This document shows positions 10,334-22,938 of a stretch of DNA of 64,000 bases, one piece after another (positions within the stretch are counted from its first letter, which is position 1; each line of letters begins with the position of its first letter). The position numbers and the translations under genes were made by a program. The notes under the pieces are model-generated. The model was not told where the DNA came from and did not search any database. It saw only the letters and a list, made by a program, of their open reading frames with translations. The stretch comes from Oreohelix idahoensis (taxonomy: Eukaryota; Mollusca; Gastropoda; Stylommatophora; Oreohelicidae): contig JAMPIV010005835.1 of the NCBI GenBank assembly GCA_024509875.1, forward strand, positions 1 through 64,000, read 5' to 3'.

Positions 10334-11480
10334 TCATACATCATGAGTTCTGATCCAGTCTGCGCAATGTTTTTCTAATATGTGCTGTTTATGAATTGTC
10401 TTACTGGGGAATAGCTTTCTGAACAAAGACATATACGTCTCTATCGATGCTGTTATTGATTCTTTACTAATTGGTTTACTGTGTGATATTTTGTTGTGTA
10501 CTTTCTCAAATGCTTCTTTCAGTGAGTTGAATTGTTCTTGGGCAATAAAAGCTATGTTAGTTATATCTTGTTTGTCTGTAATTTTCAGTGTTTGTGTAAT
10601 GATTGCTCTTGTAAGATCTTTATAAACTTTTTGTGTGAGATATCTGTGGCAGTGATTCCCTATAAATGCTCTGCTATTATAAGCCTGTTGTATGATTTTG
10701 TGTTTGGCTAGTACCTTGTCCAAGTGTGAGCAAACTGGACCAGACCTAGTACACAGATCTTGAAAATGAAGTTTGGCCAGCGCATCTTGTGCATTTTCAA
10801 GTCTAACTTTAAAATTATCTGTCTCCTCCTTATCCTCACAAAGTTCAATACCTACCTGAAAAATTCAATTTTAGCTCCTAATTCTTCTGCCTATTTCCAG
10901 TTCCTACTAAATCTCTTCAAGTTCTTAAAAGTACTAATGTTTGCATGTATCTCTTGCGAATTCTCAAATATCTTTGCGTCTATTGTATCAGCTACCTGTT
11001 CTAGAAGTCTGTGGTGTTTCAAAACAATGCCTAATAAAATATGAAGGTAAGGAGGAGCTACATTTTCAATTTCAATCTCTAACATTGGTTTGTGTAAACA
11101 ATTATGGTAATGTGCCACTTGCCTTTTATTCCCTTTCCCATATTTCATATATCTATTGTAATCTCTTATCAACATGGCCAAACTTCTTGGTTTGCAAGTT
11201 GTATGCTCTCTGGATGTCTTTGATGAAAATGTTTGGTTTGTCTGGAGCTCAAGGAATATACCCATGTCTGTGGTGTCTCCAGCAAAACAAGGAAATAATC
11301 CCCGAATAAGAAAACAACAACTTGTTTACCATCCCACTCTAAATATTTTAGTGACTCTATCTGAGCTTTCATGCCATTCATAAATATTTCTAAATTATCA
11401 TATGTATCTCTGACTCTAGCCATTGATAAAAGGATGGTATTAGATTTAGAATTTGGTTTCTCTAAATTTACTACCTGCAT
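10334..11480 (-). pseudogene. Transposase-like gene relic with internal micro-inversion
   Basis: Three minus-strand pieces read in order: one ending FLFGDYFLVL, a middle piece with IENVAPPYLHILLG, and a C-terminal piece ending near CADWIRTHDV. About 68 bp (roughly 11223-11290) between the first two are inverted: the block GLSGAQGIYPCLWC reads on the plus strand, exactly where a continuous protein would need it. FGDY, GLSGAQG, YPCLWC and a downstream LHI-LG block together resemble a large, poorly named family of transposon-associated proteins that I recall from cnidarian and mollusc genomes; I cannot name it firmly. CLWC could be half of a zinc site. A stop and a shift also separate the middle and C-terminal pieces. 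Non-functional. Confidence 0.6.
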
Positions 11481-12580
11481 TGTAACTTTGAATGAAAGAA
11501 GATATACAAACAGTTACTTAGAATTCTTTGGCAGCCGTCGTGTGCACAGGATTGTCTACCAAAGAACACCAATGGTACAGTCCTTATCTCACACACAATT
11601 AAAAAGAAATTCATATTATAAATAGAAGATTAACAAGACTTGAATGATAGATCAAATTATGTGGAAGTAATCTATCTATAGCTTTACATGTTTTCTGACG
11701 CTTATATACGTAGCTAAATATCATTATAAATGAATGAAAATGCAAAAACAGATGGTGCTTTACAAAAAGTTATTTTTTTACTACCTTATTTAAGATTTGT
11801 GAGTACCAGGAATGCGTTTAAAGGGATTTAAATGCTATAAAATCTGGTGACAATATGCTTGTTCTTGTAATGCCACACTCACAAAACTGACTACCACACA
11901 TTCTCAAGATATGAAACCCCCCAAAAAAGTATGTGGAAATAATCTTTACCTTCCCTTCGAGAAGTCTTTATAATTATAAACTCAAACGAATGGGCCGATT
12001 TTTAGATATTAAATTAATAAAAAGATTACTTATTTTATGAATTTCCTTAAATGATGACGCTGTTTTCAAAAGTCTGTAACTCCGTCAAAACTAATTTCAA
12101 AGAAATAAAAATGCAATCAAAAATAGAACACAGAACAAAGTTATAGTACACAAAAGAATTTTAGCGCTTTGTTTATCCAGAACGAGTGTGTAATGATTTA
12201 TATTTTACTGATTTTACTCACACATCAGCTGATTTTCCCCGCCAAAAACTTAAATAGTCTTTTACGGTGCACACAAAATTTTATACCCGGTATCAGAATT
12301 CCGGTCACCGAAACTAAAAGAGCGCTCTGGTATAGGGCACAAACAGCCGTGGTTTGCAAGCACACGGTGGACATACCAGATACTGAGGATAGTGTGAATG
12401 AATTTTTTTATTGGTTGCATTTTTGGTTTTCTCCCTTGCCTGCACAGAATGCAATGAATTTCATAACAATCAAATGTACAAATTAATGACCAGCATGGAT
12501 TCATAAGAAAATGAATAAAGATTCCAAATATGTAAACTTGTAAACACTTATATTTACATTTCACACTCTGTTCCTGGATT
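11481..12580. other. Right part of the Tc1 passenger DNA, nothing recognised
   Basis: AT-rich, with no open frame showing a motif. It may hold the decayed 5' part of the antisense gene. Confidence 0.4.
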
Positions 12581-12610
12581 ATACAGGTGGTGCGTTTTTA
12601 ATGTGCTTCA

Positions 12611-13122
<512 letters not shown>

Positions 13123-13374
13123 CTATTCATCCTACGTCGGCGATCACCACGCATGAACCTTACTCCAACCAACTGAAGGCATAGATAACTTATTGTATCC
13201 AGGACAAATTAAATCACCGACTCTAGCGACTCCCGTGAAATTTGCAGTCAGCAACTACGTCGAGTCTGGGGCTGGATTTGGCAAAACTTAAATTTGACAC
13301 TAAATAGTCTTATTACTTATTAGTGTATTTCCTTGGAATGCCTGCGACAACTACTGGTGCAAGCAAAAGTCTGA

Positions 13375-14063
13375 AAGTGGCCACTGAATGGGTGTGAATT
13401 GAATGAACGGAGAAAGAAACTTATGTCTTTTGTTAACATCATATACTTATGTGGTTTCTTCTTTCTTTTTTTATCTCACTAATCTGAGTAGTCACGGGAT
13501 AGATTACATTAGGAACCTATTCTTTTCCCATACTGACTATTTCATAACTTATTGTTAACTTTTGATCTTTTGGGTTAATTAACCTCTGTTGGGATCGTCT
13601 TTTCTTTTTCGTTACCAGAGGGGGAGAACCTATTTGATTAATTTCTTCTTTTGCAATTTTGTCTGTAAACCATGATCTAGTAATGTATATGCTTATTGTT
13701 GTGATCTTCTATTGATAATAAACTTTTTTAAACCTTTAGTTATCGTGTCGGTCAACCCTCTATCCATTATATGTTATTCATAGTTTGTTTTCACGTTTGT
13801 GCGTATTTCTCACAGAATTGTGTGCATTAGAGTGTAGTGTAACTTGTATTTCGTACAAGGAGAGAAAGTGCGTCTGATTTAAATATCGTCGTCCAGATAG
13901 GCTGGATTAGATAAATTATTCTATCCAGAGACTGTCCTTTCTCTTACACGATCACCTCGTGATAAAACTACTTCTTACCCCTTACTTTCACATTGTCATC
14001 ACTATCACCTCTGCTCAGACAGGACTATAAACATCTATTACCTATCTGATAAAATCTACGACA
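13375..14063 (+). repeat. Diverged solo LTR related to the E3 LTR
   Basis: Collinear blocks are shared with 60130-60989: GTGGCCACTG, CTTTTGGGTTAATTAAC (E3 CTTTGGGTTATTAAC), TAATAAAC, TCACGTTTGTG, AGATAGGCTGG, TATCACCT..CT.CTCAGAC, and the terminal CCTATCTG ... GACA. No gag or pol follows, so it is a solo or orphan LTR. The left boundary is uncertain because homology fades before 13375. AATAAAC-type signals could serve polyadenylation. Confidence 0.6.
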
Positions 14064-14392
14064 ATGACACAGTGCCATTTAAAAGACGATTCAAATCAGC
14101 ACATTAATTCCACTGCATTGACGTGTTGCATGAAGCTGTTTCCGATGGCATGATGGAAACATCTCCCAGTGTATTTCGTAAATTGCTTTCTTAAGGGAAA
14201 GACGCGAATACGCCAACACGTGCGCAAAGTAGCTATGTTCAATACTGGCTTAAGGCAGAAACTGCACGTTATCAAAGGGCAAAGAATGTTTTTTCCGCCG
14301 GTCTGTTTTTCAGATTTGTATACCTTTTATTATTTGCAATTCACAAAATTATTATTCAGTGTCTTTATTTTTATACCCATGAATGAGAAGAG
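14064..14392. other. Nothing recognised
   Basis: A short unique stretch between the LTR relic and the 21-bp minisatellite. Confidence 0.4.
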
Positions 14393-14554
14393 GAAGTTGT
14401 TAAGATTGAACAGGAAGTCGTTAAGATTGGACAAGGAGTTGTTAAGATTAGACAGGAAGTTGTTAAGATTGGACAGGAAGTTGTTAGATTGGACAGGGAT
14501 TTGTTAAGATTAGACATGGAGTTGTTAAGATTGAATAGGGAGTTGTTATGATTG
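14393..14554. repeat. 21-bp minisatellite, left part
   Basis: About seven units of the consensus TTGTTAAGATTGGACAGGGAG. This is the same array as 15802-16938, separated from it by a solo LTR. Confidence 0.95.
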
Positions 14555-15801
14555 TGTGAACGGTGGTTTGGAACGGTGGTTTGGTTTTGATAAAGGAAAG
14601 GAGTGTGGAAAAATGGTTTAAGAAATATAAATAAGTTTAGTTACAGATTATTTGTCATTGTTGCAGGGAGATAAGATGAGTAAAGTAAGGCTTTGTCATA
14701 AGGGAGGAAACTCCACATATTTCGGTGGGTAGGAGAAATGTTTAATTTAGGTTAAGTAGATTTAGAATGTTATCAGTTATGGGTTAGAAAATTAGCATAT
14801 GACGAATTTGTTGTAAGCGTTAAAGAAGAAGGTATGCTATTGAGGTAAAACATCCAAAGGGGGATAATGTAAGATTATGTCCCTTGCAGGTTTTAGTGAG
14901 TTGTGCTCACAAATAAAAAGTATGCACGCACGTGAAAAGTTGAGATGTGTGAACACAGTTCAGGGAAAACGAATAATGTTAGAACGGGGATCGGGCAGTC
15001 GGGTTTGAGACGCGCTATGCGTAGGAAGGAAAAAGGGTTTTCTCCCAAGTGTTAAAGTTAGACTTGAGAAACGCGCTCAGCGTAATAGATGTGTGAGAAA
15101 ACATACTTAGTCTTAGATGATTAGCAAGAATTATGCTGTGAGAAATAGAGTGTATAGAAAACGCTCAGTACATTATGTACCATAAATTTGGTGTACGGCA
15201 GTATTTTTATTGTGATAGTATTTTATTCTGAGGACATGATAGTTGTGAAAGAAAAGAAAGTGTATTTCGTTTGAGAACAAACCCAGGTACGTTGAACACT
15301 TTTATATATCAGTAACATGTGTAGCTCAGCAGACCAGGTCTGAGCAGAGAAGAATAATAGACGAACATCTTGGCAAAGTGACAGCCCTGGCGGTAAGGCC
15401 AGTTTTCTCTTAGTGAGATATACCAAGAGACATATGAAAAGAAACCTAAAATAAACAGTCAGTACAGAAGAGAGACAAGAAGTTTCTACCTGAAGAATTA
15501 AATGACATTGTGATAGCTGAAATACGCAAGTAGTAAGAAGACAAGAAATTTGCAGTTTTGAATATTGAATACTTGTGTTGCTGAAGAAGCTGTTGTTATG
15601 AAAGACTGCTAACCTTGTTAATAAAGTTCAACCTTTGACATCTTCACTGCTATTACTCAGGTAAATTCGTTTGAATCAACAGAGAGTATGAGAAAATATT
15701 TTTGTCAGTCTGAGAGAAGGAAGTTTGTCACATTTACCTTACTATATACTATCTACTGAAAGGGCAGTGGTCCGAACCTTCTAATACGATCCACGGCCAC
15801 A
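14555..15801 (+). mobile_element. Solo LTR, about 1.25 kb, inside the minisatellite
   Basis: The insert begins TGTGAACGG and ends CGGCCACA (TG...CA, with TGTG/CACA terminal inverted bases). ATTG flanks both sides (14551-14554 and 15802-15805), restoring the minisatellite phase. A GTTAATAAAGTTC polyadenylation-like signal lies near 15620. There are no coding remains. The orientation is inferred from that signal. It is not similar to the E1 or E2 LTRs. The short duplication and array context make the superfamily uncertain, with Gypsy or BEL both possible. Confidence 0.6.
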
Positions 15802-16938
15802 ATTGGACAGAAAGTTGTTAAGATAGGACAGGGAGATGTTAAGATTGGACACAGAGTTGTTCAGATTAGACATGGAGTTGTTAAGATTGGACAGGGAGTT
15901 GTTAAGACTGGACAGAAAGTTGTTAAGATAGGACAGGGATTGTTAAGATTGGACACAGAGTTGTTAATATTAGACAGGGAGTTATTAAGATCGTACTGGG
16001 AGTTGTTACGATTGGACAGGGATTGGTTAAGGTTGGACAGGGAGTTGTTAAGATAGGACAGGAAGCTGTTAAGATTGGACAGGGAGTTGTTAAGATTAGA
16101 CAGGGAGTTGTTAAGATTGGACAAGGAGTTGTTAAGATTAGACAGAGAGTTGTTAAGATTAGACTGGAAGTCGTTAAGATTGGACAGGGAGTCGTTAAGA
16201 TTGGACAGGGAGTTAAGATTGGACACAGAGTTGTTAAGATTAGACAGGGAGTTATTAAGAACATGCTGGGAGTTGTTAAGCTTGGACAGGGAGTTATTAA
16301 GATTGGACAGGGAGTTCTTAAGATTAGACATGGAGTTGTTAAGACAGGACAGGGAAATGTTAAGATTGGACAGGAAGCTGTTAAGATTGGAAAAGGAGCT
16401 GTTAATATTAGACAGGGAGTTGTTAAGATTGGACAAGGAGTTGTTAATATTAGACAGAGAATTGTTAAGATTAGACAGGAAGTCGTTAAGATTGGACAGG
16501 GAGTCGTTAAGATTAGACAGGGAGTTGTTACGATTGGACAGGGAGTTGTCACGATTAGAAAGGAGTTGTAAAGATTAGTCAGGGAGTTGTTAACATTGGA
16601 CAGGGAGTTGTTAAGATTGGACAGGAAGTTGTTACGACTGGACAGGGAGTTGATAAGATTGAACAGGGAGTTGTTAAGGTTGGATAAGAAGTTGTTAAGA
16701 TTGGACAGGGAGTTGATAAGAATGGACAGGGAGTTGTTAAGATTGGACAGGGAGTTGTTAAGGTTGGATAAGAAGTTGTTAAGATTGGACAGGGATTGGT
16801 TAAGGTTGTACAGGGAGCTGTTAAGATTAGACAGGGAGTTGATAAGATTGGACAGGGAGTTGTTTAAGATTATACAGAGAGTTGTTAAGATTAGACAGGG
16901 AGTCGTTAAGATTGGACAGGGAGTCGTTAAGATTGGAC
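15802..16938. repeat. 21-bp minisatellite, about 54 units
   Basis: Degenerate tandem units of TTGTTAAGATTGGACAGGGAG. Because 21 is a multiple of three and most units lack stops, long open frames appear on both strands (a seven-residue repeat LLRLDRE on plus, SNLNNSL and ILTTPCP on minus). These reflect periodicity rather than a gene: no start context, no non-repeat domain. Confidence 0.95.
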
Positions 16939-17183
16939 ATACATATAAACTCCGCCTAGGCCGGTCCCAAGCCCGGATGAAAAAGGAGGAGGGCGGCCTG
17001 CATGGAGGCCGTAAGGAGGCAGCCCCATCCACCATGCAAAGGTACAACAGGCCAATCACCTGTTTGCTTTAAACTTTTGACTATGAGAACTACAAGAGAG
17101 AAAACCGGACTGATTCTAAGGGCGACGAACTGGAACGGACTACGACTTATGGAACTTGGTTCACATGAAGTATAAATGGGAAA

Positions 17184-18782
17184 GAAGAGGAGCTGGTGGA
17201 AGAGATGAGGAAAGCAAAACCAGAAATCCTGGCTATAACGGAAACAAAGAAAAAAGGACAAGGAGTCATTGATCTCGAAGGTAACAAGCTGCTCTACAGT
17301 GGGGTACCCACATCTGAAAGAGCTAAAGGGGGCGTGGGTTGCATTGTGGCCAAAAACAAAAAAGATAGTATCAAGGGATGGAACTTTGTCTCGGAGCGCA
17401 TTATGGTTGTAAAACTAAAAGAAGGAGAAACCATAGTCAACCTGGTCATAGTGTATGGGCCAAATGAGGATGAGAAAGCAGAGGTCAAGGAGGAATTCTT
17501 CGAGCTGCTTCAAACGACAGTGGATGACTGCCTATATGAAATTATCATGCTCGGAGATTTCAATGCCAGAGTTGGAAATGACCATGCTAGATGGCGTGGA
17601 GTTATCGGAAGATATGGAGAAGATACTCTCAATGACAATGGAAAGCGACTTCTTAGATTCTGCAGTGAGCAGAATCTGATCATTACAAACACAAAGTTCC
17701 CCCATAAGCGCATACATGCATACACTAGATGTGAACCAACAAAGAATGAGAAGTCAGTGATCGACTATGCCATTGTTAGGGGGAGCTCATTCAAATATGT
17801 CCGGGATGCTAGAGTCTGGAGGGGGCCAGAGATTGGAAGTGATCATTACCTGCTTACAATCAAAAGAACAACTGAAAGAGTTGCTCAGCCTAGGAACTGC
17901 CCAACATCACGCAAGAAACTAAGTAAACGAACGGGAGAAATGAGCATTAAGACCTACAAGCTGAGAGAGCCAGAAATTAAGACCAGATATCAGGGGCTTA
18001 TTGCTGCAGCGGTGAGAAACACAGAAGAACAACCTGATGACTTGGAAACCCTCTGGCTTAAATTCAAGGACATCATAAAGACAGCTGCTGCAGAAGCATG
18101 TGGTGAAGTCCGACTTGGGATCAAGAGAAAGAGGACACCTTGGTGGACAGAGGAAGTCAAAGAGAAGATAAGAGAGAAGAAAATGGCATGGAAACAATAC
18201 TTAGGAGCTAAAAACACAGCAGGACAATTAGAGAAATATAGAGAATATGTGACACTCAGAACAGAAGCAAAGAACAAGGTGCTAGCAGCAAAACAGAAGT
18301 CCTGGGAAGAATTTGGAGAAAAACTAGAAAAAGATGCGCAAGAAAACCAGAAATTGTTCTATAAGACCCTAAAGAACATGAGGAAGGAGAAACAATGCCC
18401 TCTCAAATTTATAAAGGACAAGCAAGGCAAATTGCTTATTGCCCCGAAGGAAGTAATAGAAAAATGGAAAGAATATTTCTCAGAACTCCTGGATGGTGAG
18501 CATGGTGAAGCATCAGAAATGATAACCACTAGCACAGAAGAGAAAACCAATGATGGTGAAGATGGCATAAAGATGGAAGAACTGAAGGCAGCACTGGAGA
18601 AAATCAAGATGGGCAAAGCAGCAGGGCATGATGGTATAACACCAGAAATGGTTAAGTACATGGGAGCATCAGGCAACCGACTACCCTTAAAGGTCCTACA
18701 GGCAGCGTGGTGCATCAAGACCACACCAAAGGATTGGGAGATTGCCATCATAACACCAATTTTCAAAAAGGGTGACAATTGA
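17184..18782 (+). pseudogene. LINE B endonuclease and N-terminal RT region
   Basis: An open frame of about 530 codons. The APE-like endonuclease shows ITETKKKG (metal-binding Glu), MLGDFNARVG (Asp/Asn) and the terminal GSDHYLL (Asp/His). It would nick the target and prime reverse transcription. The RT N-terminal region begins near KIKMGKAAGHDGITPEMVK. The frame stops at TGA 18780-18782 in KGDN-stop-QCGNYRGI, where Arg is usual (CGA to TGA). The first strand of the endonuclease (WNVR-type motif) upstream of 17184 is also damaged, with an in-frame TGA. Confidence 0.85.
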
Positions 18783-20030
18783 CAATGTGGAAATTATAGA
18801 GGCATATCCCTTCTCAGTGGCCCTGGTAAAATCTACTCTAGAATCCTACAGCACAGACTCCGACGCCTAGCTGAGCCACAATTGGATGAGGTCCAGTGCG
18901 GATTCCAAGCAAACCGAAGTACTCAAGACCTAATCTTCACAGACAGCTGAGTGAAAAGGCCCTTGAGTATAAGAGTGAGATCCATCTTTGTTTCATAGAT
19001 CTGTAAAAGGCGTTTGACCTTGTCCCCTGGAGCAAACTTTGGGACTGTTTGGCAAGGAAGAACATTCCAGCACCTCTGATTCATGCTATACAGAGCTTCT
19101 ACAAGTCTTGCAGAAATTATGTGAGGACAGCAAACCATAAGTCAGAAGAGTTCAGGACCACCACTGGTGTAAGACAAGGTGATATCCTGTCACCTCATCT
19201 TTTCATACTCCTCATGGACGTTGTCATCAAGACATGTAAGGAGAGAACAAGAAAGTATTCAGTGGGGTACTGGAAGATGAGACAGGTCTGTATTTCAGAG
19301 CTGGCATTTGCTGATGATGTTGCCCTGATCGCTAAATCAGAGGCACATCTCCAATCCAACCTGCAAGTCTGGAAGGAAGAGCTGGAGAAGAAAGGAATGG
19401 TCATAAGCAGCTCTAAAACAAAATCCATGGTGATATAACGAGAAAAAAGAAGACATCAGATTAAGCTGGGAGAACAGGTCCTGGAGCAGGTCGACCACTT
19501 TAAATACCTCGGAGATATTATAGACCGAAAGGGAGGCATCAAAGAAGAGTTAGCCTCTCGAAAAGCAGCAGGCCATAAATCGAGGATTCCTCAGCAAGAG
19601 AGAGGTTGGTAAAAAAACGAAGATGGCTGTATACCGCTCCACCTATGTCCCAGTCTTGACATATGGATACGAGTCATGGGCAATGACTACAACCCACAAA
19701 AGCCAGATCCAAACCTCAGAAATGAGGTATCTGAGGAAAGTGGTTGAAGTAACAAGAAGAGACATGGTCCGCAACCAGACGATACGTCAAGGCATAAAAT
19801 CCCACCCCCTGCAGACCCAAGTAGAACAGTCCCAACTAAGATGGTTTGGCCATGTCTGCAGATGGGAGAAGATCGGCTACCAGGACAAGCATGGGAAACA
19901 AAGAGCCAGGGATCCAGATCCCCAGGACGACCCAGTGTCCGCTGGGAGGACAGCATTAGACAATCTTTGAAGGACCGAGGACTAGAATGGAACCAGGCCA
20001 GGAGAAAGACAGCCGATAGGATAGTCTAGC
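18783..20030 (+). pseudogene. LINE B reverse transcriptase core and C-terminus, broken
   Basis: This continues from the stop with CGNYRGISLLS. A frameshift near 18945 and a stop in the FID-KAFD motif follow. An open stretch (19049-19438) holds GVRQGDILSPHLF and the active-site FADDVAL. Further stops and shifts lie after 19436. The C-terminal block GEDRLPGQAWETK ... RWEDSIRQSLKD is readable to about 20028. It cannot make a working RT. Confidence 0.82.
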
Positions 20031-20087
20031 ACCCTCTCTTCCAAACCTCTACACCTCACGGTAGAAGGGAAACGACTAAGTAAGTAT

Positions 20088-20224
<137 letters not shown>

Positions 20225-20419
20225 CGCAATAACCTGAATAAGAATTGGATGTAAAACATTTAGATTTGTTCTTGTTGTGATGACGTGGTCCTATTATTTC
20301 GTCGTCTTCTACCTTTTGCTTCATCGTTTGTATTATCTTTTCCTCCGTCTTGCTCTATCATCATTCTTCAACGCGATCGTTTCTAATCCCACCTTTTATT
20401 TAATTTTAACTTTTATCTT

Positions 20420-22828
20420 TGTGGTGAAGTGGGATGTTATAAATATTTATAGGGGACTTAGTGTACTGACTGAGATCAGCTGTGAAGGTATCTATATCTA
20501 TTAAGAGTAGTGTATTATAGATAACCTTACTTGCTACCACATATCTCTATATCTCAGTCAGAATTATTCTGGAATAGTGTGATGCTACGTTATGTGTCTA
20601 GGGTATGTGTATGATGAAGTGTAAGTCACAACAACAGACAGATAAACAATTTAATTTAATCCCCTACTCTTAACAACACTGTGACACTCACATACATATA
20701 ACACTCTATGAGAATATCTTAAAGAAGTCACTCGTAACTTTTCAAATAACAATATGTATTCATTACTGGCATGAATGAATATGTGTCCTGATTCAACTAC
20801 AAGGGAACCAGGAATCACAATCAATTTAAATTACAAGTTATGTACAGAATGTATTTAATATGAATATTGTAGTGACATATATTATTACAAATGTTCTATG
20901 TGTGTCAGTTGTGTAGTAGTAAAATGAGGTAATACTGGTTTTGTTTTGTTCAAGCTCTGTTGGTATTTGTCATCATGACTTCAATAGTTTGTCTTTAGGG
21001 ACTAGTATTGGAGATGTTCACAGTTCCTGATTTTAAGACAAGTAAATTCCCCTCTTAATGTTAATTTTACAAAGTCAGTTCAAGATGAGGGGACATATGT
21101 TGAGCTCAGCTGGCCAAGTTAGCTTATCTGGCGTGATGGCGGCAGGAAAGGACTCCTCTGCTCGAATTCTCCTCTGGGCTCTGGAGACACCTCACTGATA
21201 GCTAAAAGGACCAAGGAGTATGCTGTCCGACACTGGATTCAGCAAAGCTCTGACTAGGTGCTGCTCAGTACCATCAAGACCACTGTCCCTGAAATCAAGA
21301 AGGATGTACCTTCTACTTCATAACTAACTTAAACTCTCTTGTTACACTGATCACAACACAGCACAAACATTGAGTTCAGAGCATTAGGCCAACTGTCAGC
21401 TTCATTTGAAATACTTTATTCCAGTATTACCCTTCTTAATGGTTACTACGCCTCTGCAATTCCAGCATTATTTCTTTCTATTCAATCATCCAGGTGTCAG
21501 TGTACTGTTTGGCCATTCCATGCCGTTTTACTTCTCTCCGACACCCTCTGTTCAGGCTGGAGCATTACAGGCTTTACCTCACGTTGGCCACTGAACTACA
21601 CATATATATACAGGCATAAATCAACAATTCACATTCAATTTTCATTAAAAGATATTGAATGGTTCAAGCTTACCACAATTCATACGAATAAACACAGATA
21701 CGTTGATTAGCAATGAATTCTGGCACAAACTGGCACAAATTCCCATCTGCTTATCTTCCAGGCTTTTATTTAGCCAAATATAAGCTGGCTTCAACGCACT
21801 GATGCTTTATCAATCTTATTTAAACAAGTGGTTTCGAACTAACGCTCCCAAGTGTGTATATCAGCGAGTCTGACCAATGAGCCCCGTTTCGACAAGTGTT
21901 TGAAAAAATGTTACCTTTCCCCGTTTCCCCTAACAACCAAGATAGTATTTATAGCCCGACCAATCGTGGTTAGGCTTTCATTTGTTGCGCTCCAATCAAT
22001 TTGGAGTTTACATGGTAGGCTATTTCTGTAACGTAAATTTTTTTTCAAACACGTTTAAAAAAAAATCTTATGAGCAGAAATGATTTTATGCTGTCAGGCA
22101 CCCCCAATATTTTATTTTGGGTATAATTTATTAATTCCTGGACTATTTGCGTAACGTTTTACATATTATTTGTCAGCAAGCCCTAAGGAACCCAAAAATA
22201 CAAATTTAAAGGAGCTACGTGGCTGCATTCAAAATATGCAATTTCTTCTACCTCCTGTTTCGAAGATGTGCTGTCTGGGTACTGTTATGTTTTCAACCGT
22301 AAACCCATCTAATGTTATCTTTTCTAATAAGAGTTTTTTATGATTTATAAACCTAACTCTGGGAAAGGGTAGTGTATTTTATCACTGTCCGTCTGAAAAA
22401 AAATTAGTGCATGTAGACTTACACGCGTGATGGCAGCATTTGTGTATCGCGCGACGCGTGTTGCATGCGTTCCTGATTTTCAGCCCTCCCCTCTCTCTTT
22501 ATCCTTTTGTCCATCTGTTCGTTCGTTTTGGTAACGCAGTATAATTAATGTTAGGATTAATTTAGGTCATTACGCAGTACGTCTCAATGTTTTTCTTAGA
22601 AATGCAGCACACGTTTCATTGAAGAAGGCGGGTAATAATACAGTAAGCTTTTATATCAACGTGAAAGCGTTACAATTTGCAGACGAAGCAGAAAACAAGG
22701 GGGATTTCGAGTACATTCTTTGTGACAGCACTGTTATTTTCCCATTGCTCTTCTCTTTATTAATTTTATTTGTTAGGCTTTATATTTACCTAATAGTTTA
22801 TATATGTGGATTAGAATATTTCACGACA
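20420..22828 (-). repeat. E1 3' LTR
   Basis: 2,409 bp. It is the downstream LTR for the minus-strand element and almost identical to 27481-29889. An open frame at 22619-22990 starts inside it, but nothing suggests it is a gene. Confidence 0.95.
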
Positions 22829-22842
22829 CCTCCCCTCTTAAA
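22829..22842 (-). promoter_or_regulatory. E1 polypurine tract
   Basis: On the minus strand AAGAGGGGAGG directly precedes the 3' LTR. This is the purine run that primes plus-strand DNA synthesis in LTR elements. Confidence 0.8.
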
Positions 22843-22938
22843 ACAGACATTATATGTCAGTCCTTTATTCTATATACACATAGAGAAATTTATTATTATT
22901 TCTGGGGTTTACGGTGATTCTCATCACACGGATGGCGG

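Larger units (their letters stand above)
16940..20085 (+). mobile_element. LINE B: APE-type LINE with AAGT tail
   Basis: About 3.15 kb, the length expected of an RTE-like LINE: a short 5' untranslated part with CCGCCTAGGCCGG, endonuclease, RT, C-terminal domain, and a 3' (AAGT)n tail. The 5' end lies at the end of the minisatellite. It has several disabling mutations. Two shorter copies are nearby: 5597-5883, and a 45-bp scrap at 47656-47700. Confidence 0.85.

Noticed and set aside
9156..12488. 8-bp AATTAATG as a firm target duplication for the Tc1 passenger DNA
   Set aside because: AT-rich, with no inverted termini next to it; chance is quite possible.
14868..15766. Alternative LTR reading starting TGTAAGATTATG after a purine run (AAAGGGGGATAA)
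   Set aside because: The wider 14555-15801 interval has TG...CA ends, matching ATTG flanks and restores the minisatellite, so it explains the stretch better.
15923..17059. 378-codon minus-strand open frame of ILTTPCP/SNLNNSL repeats
   Set aside because: It follows the 21-bp minisatellite period and crosses into LINE B without any domain.
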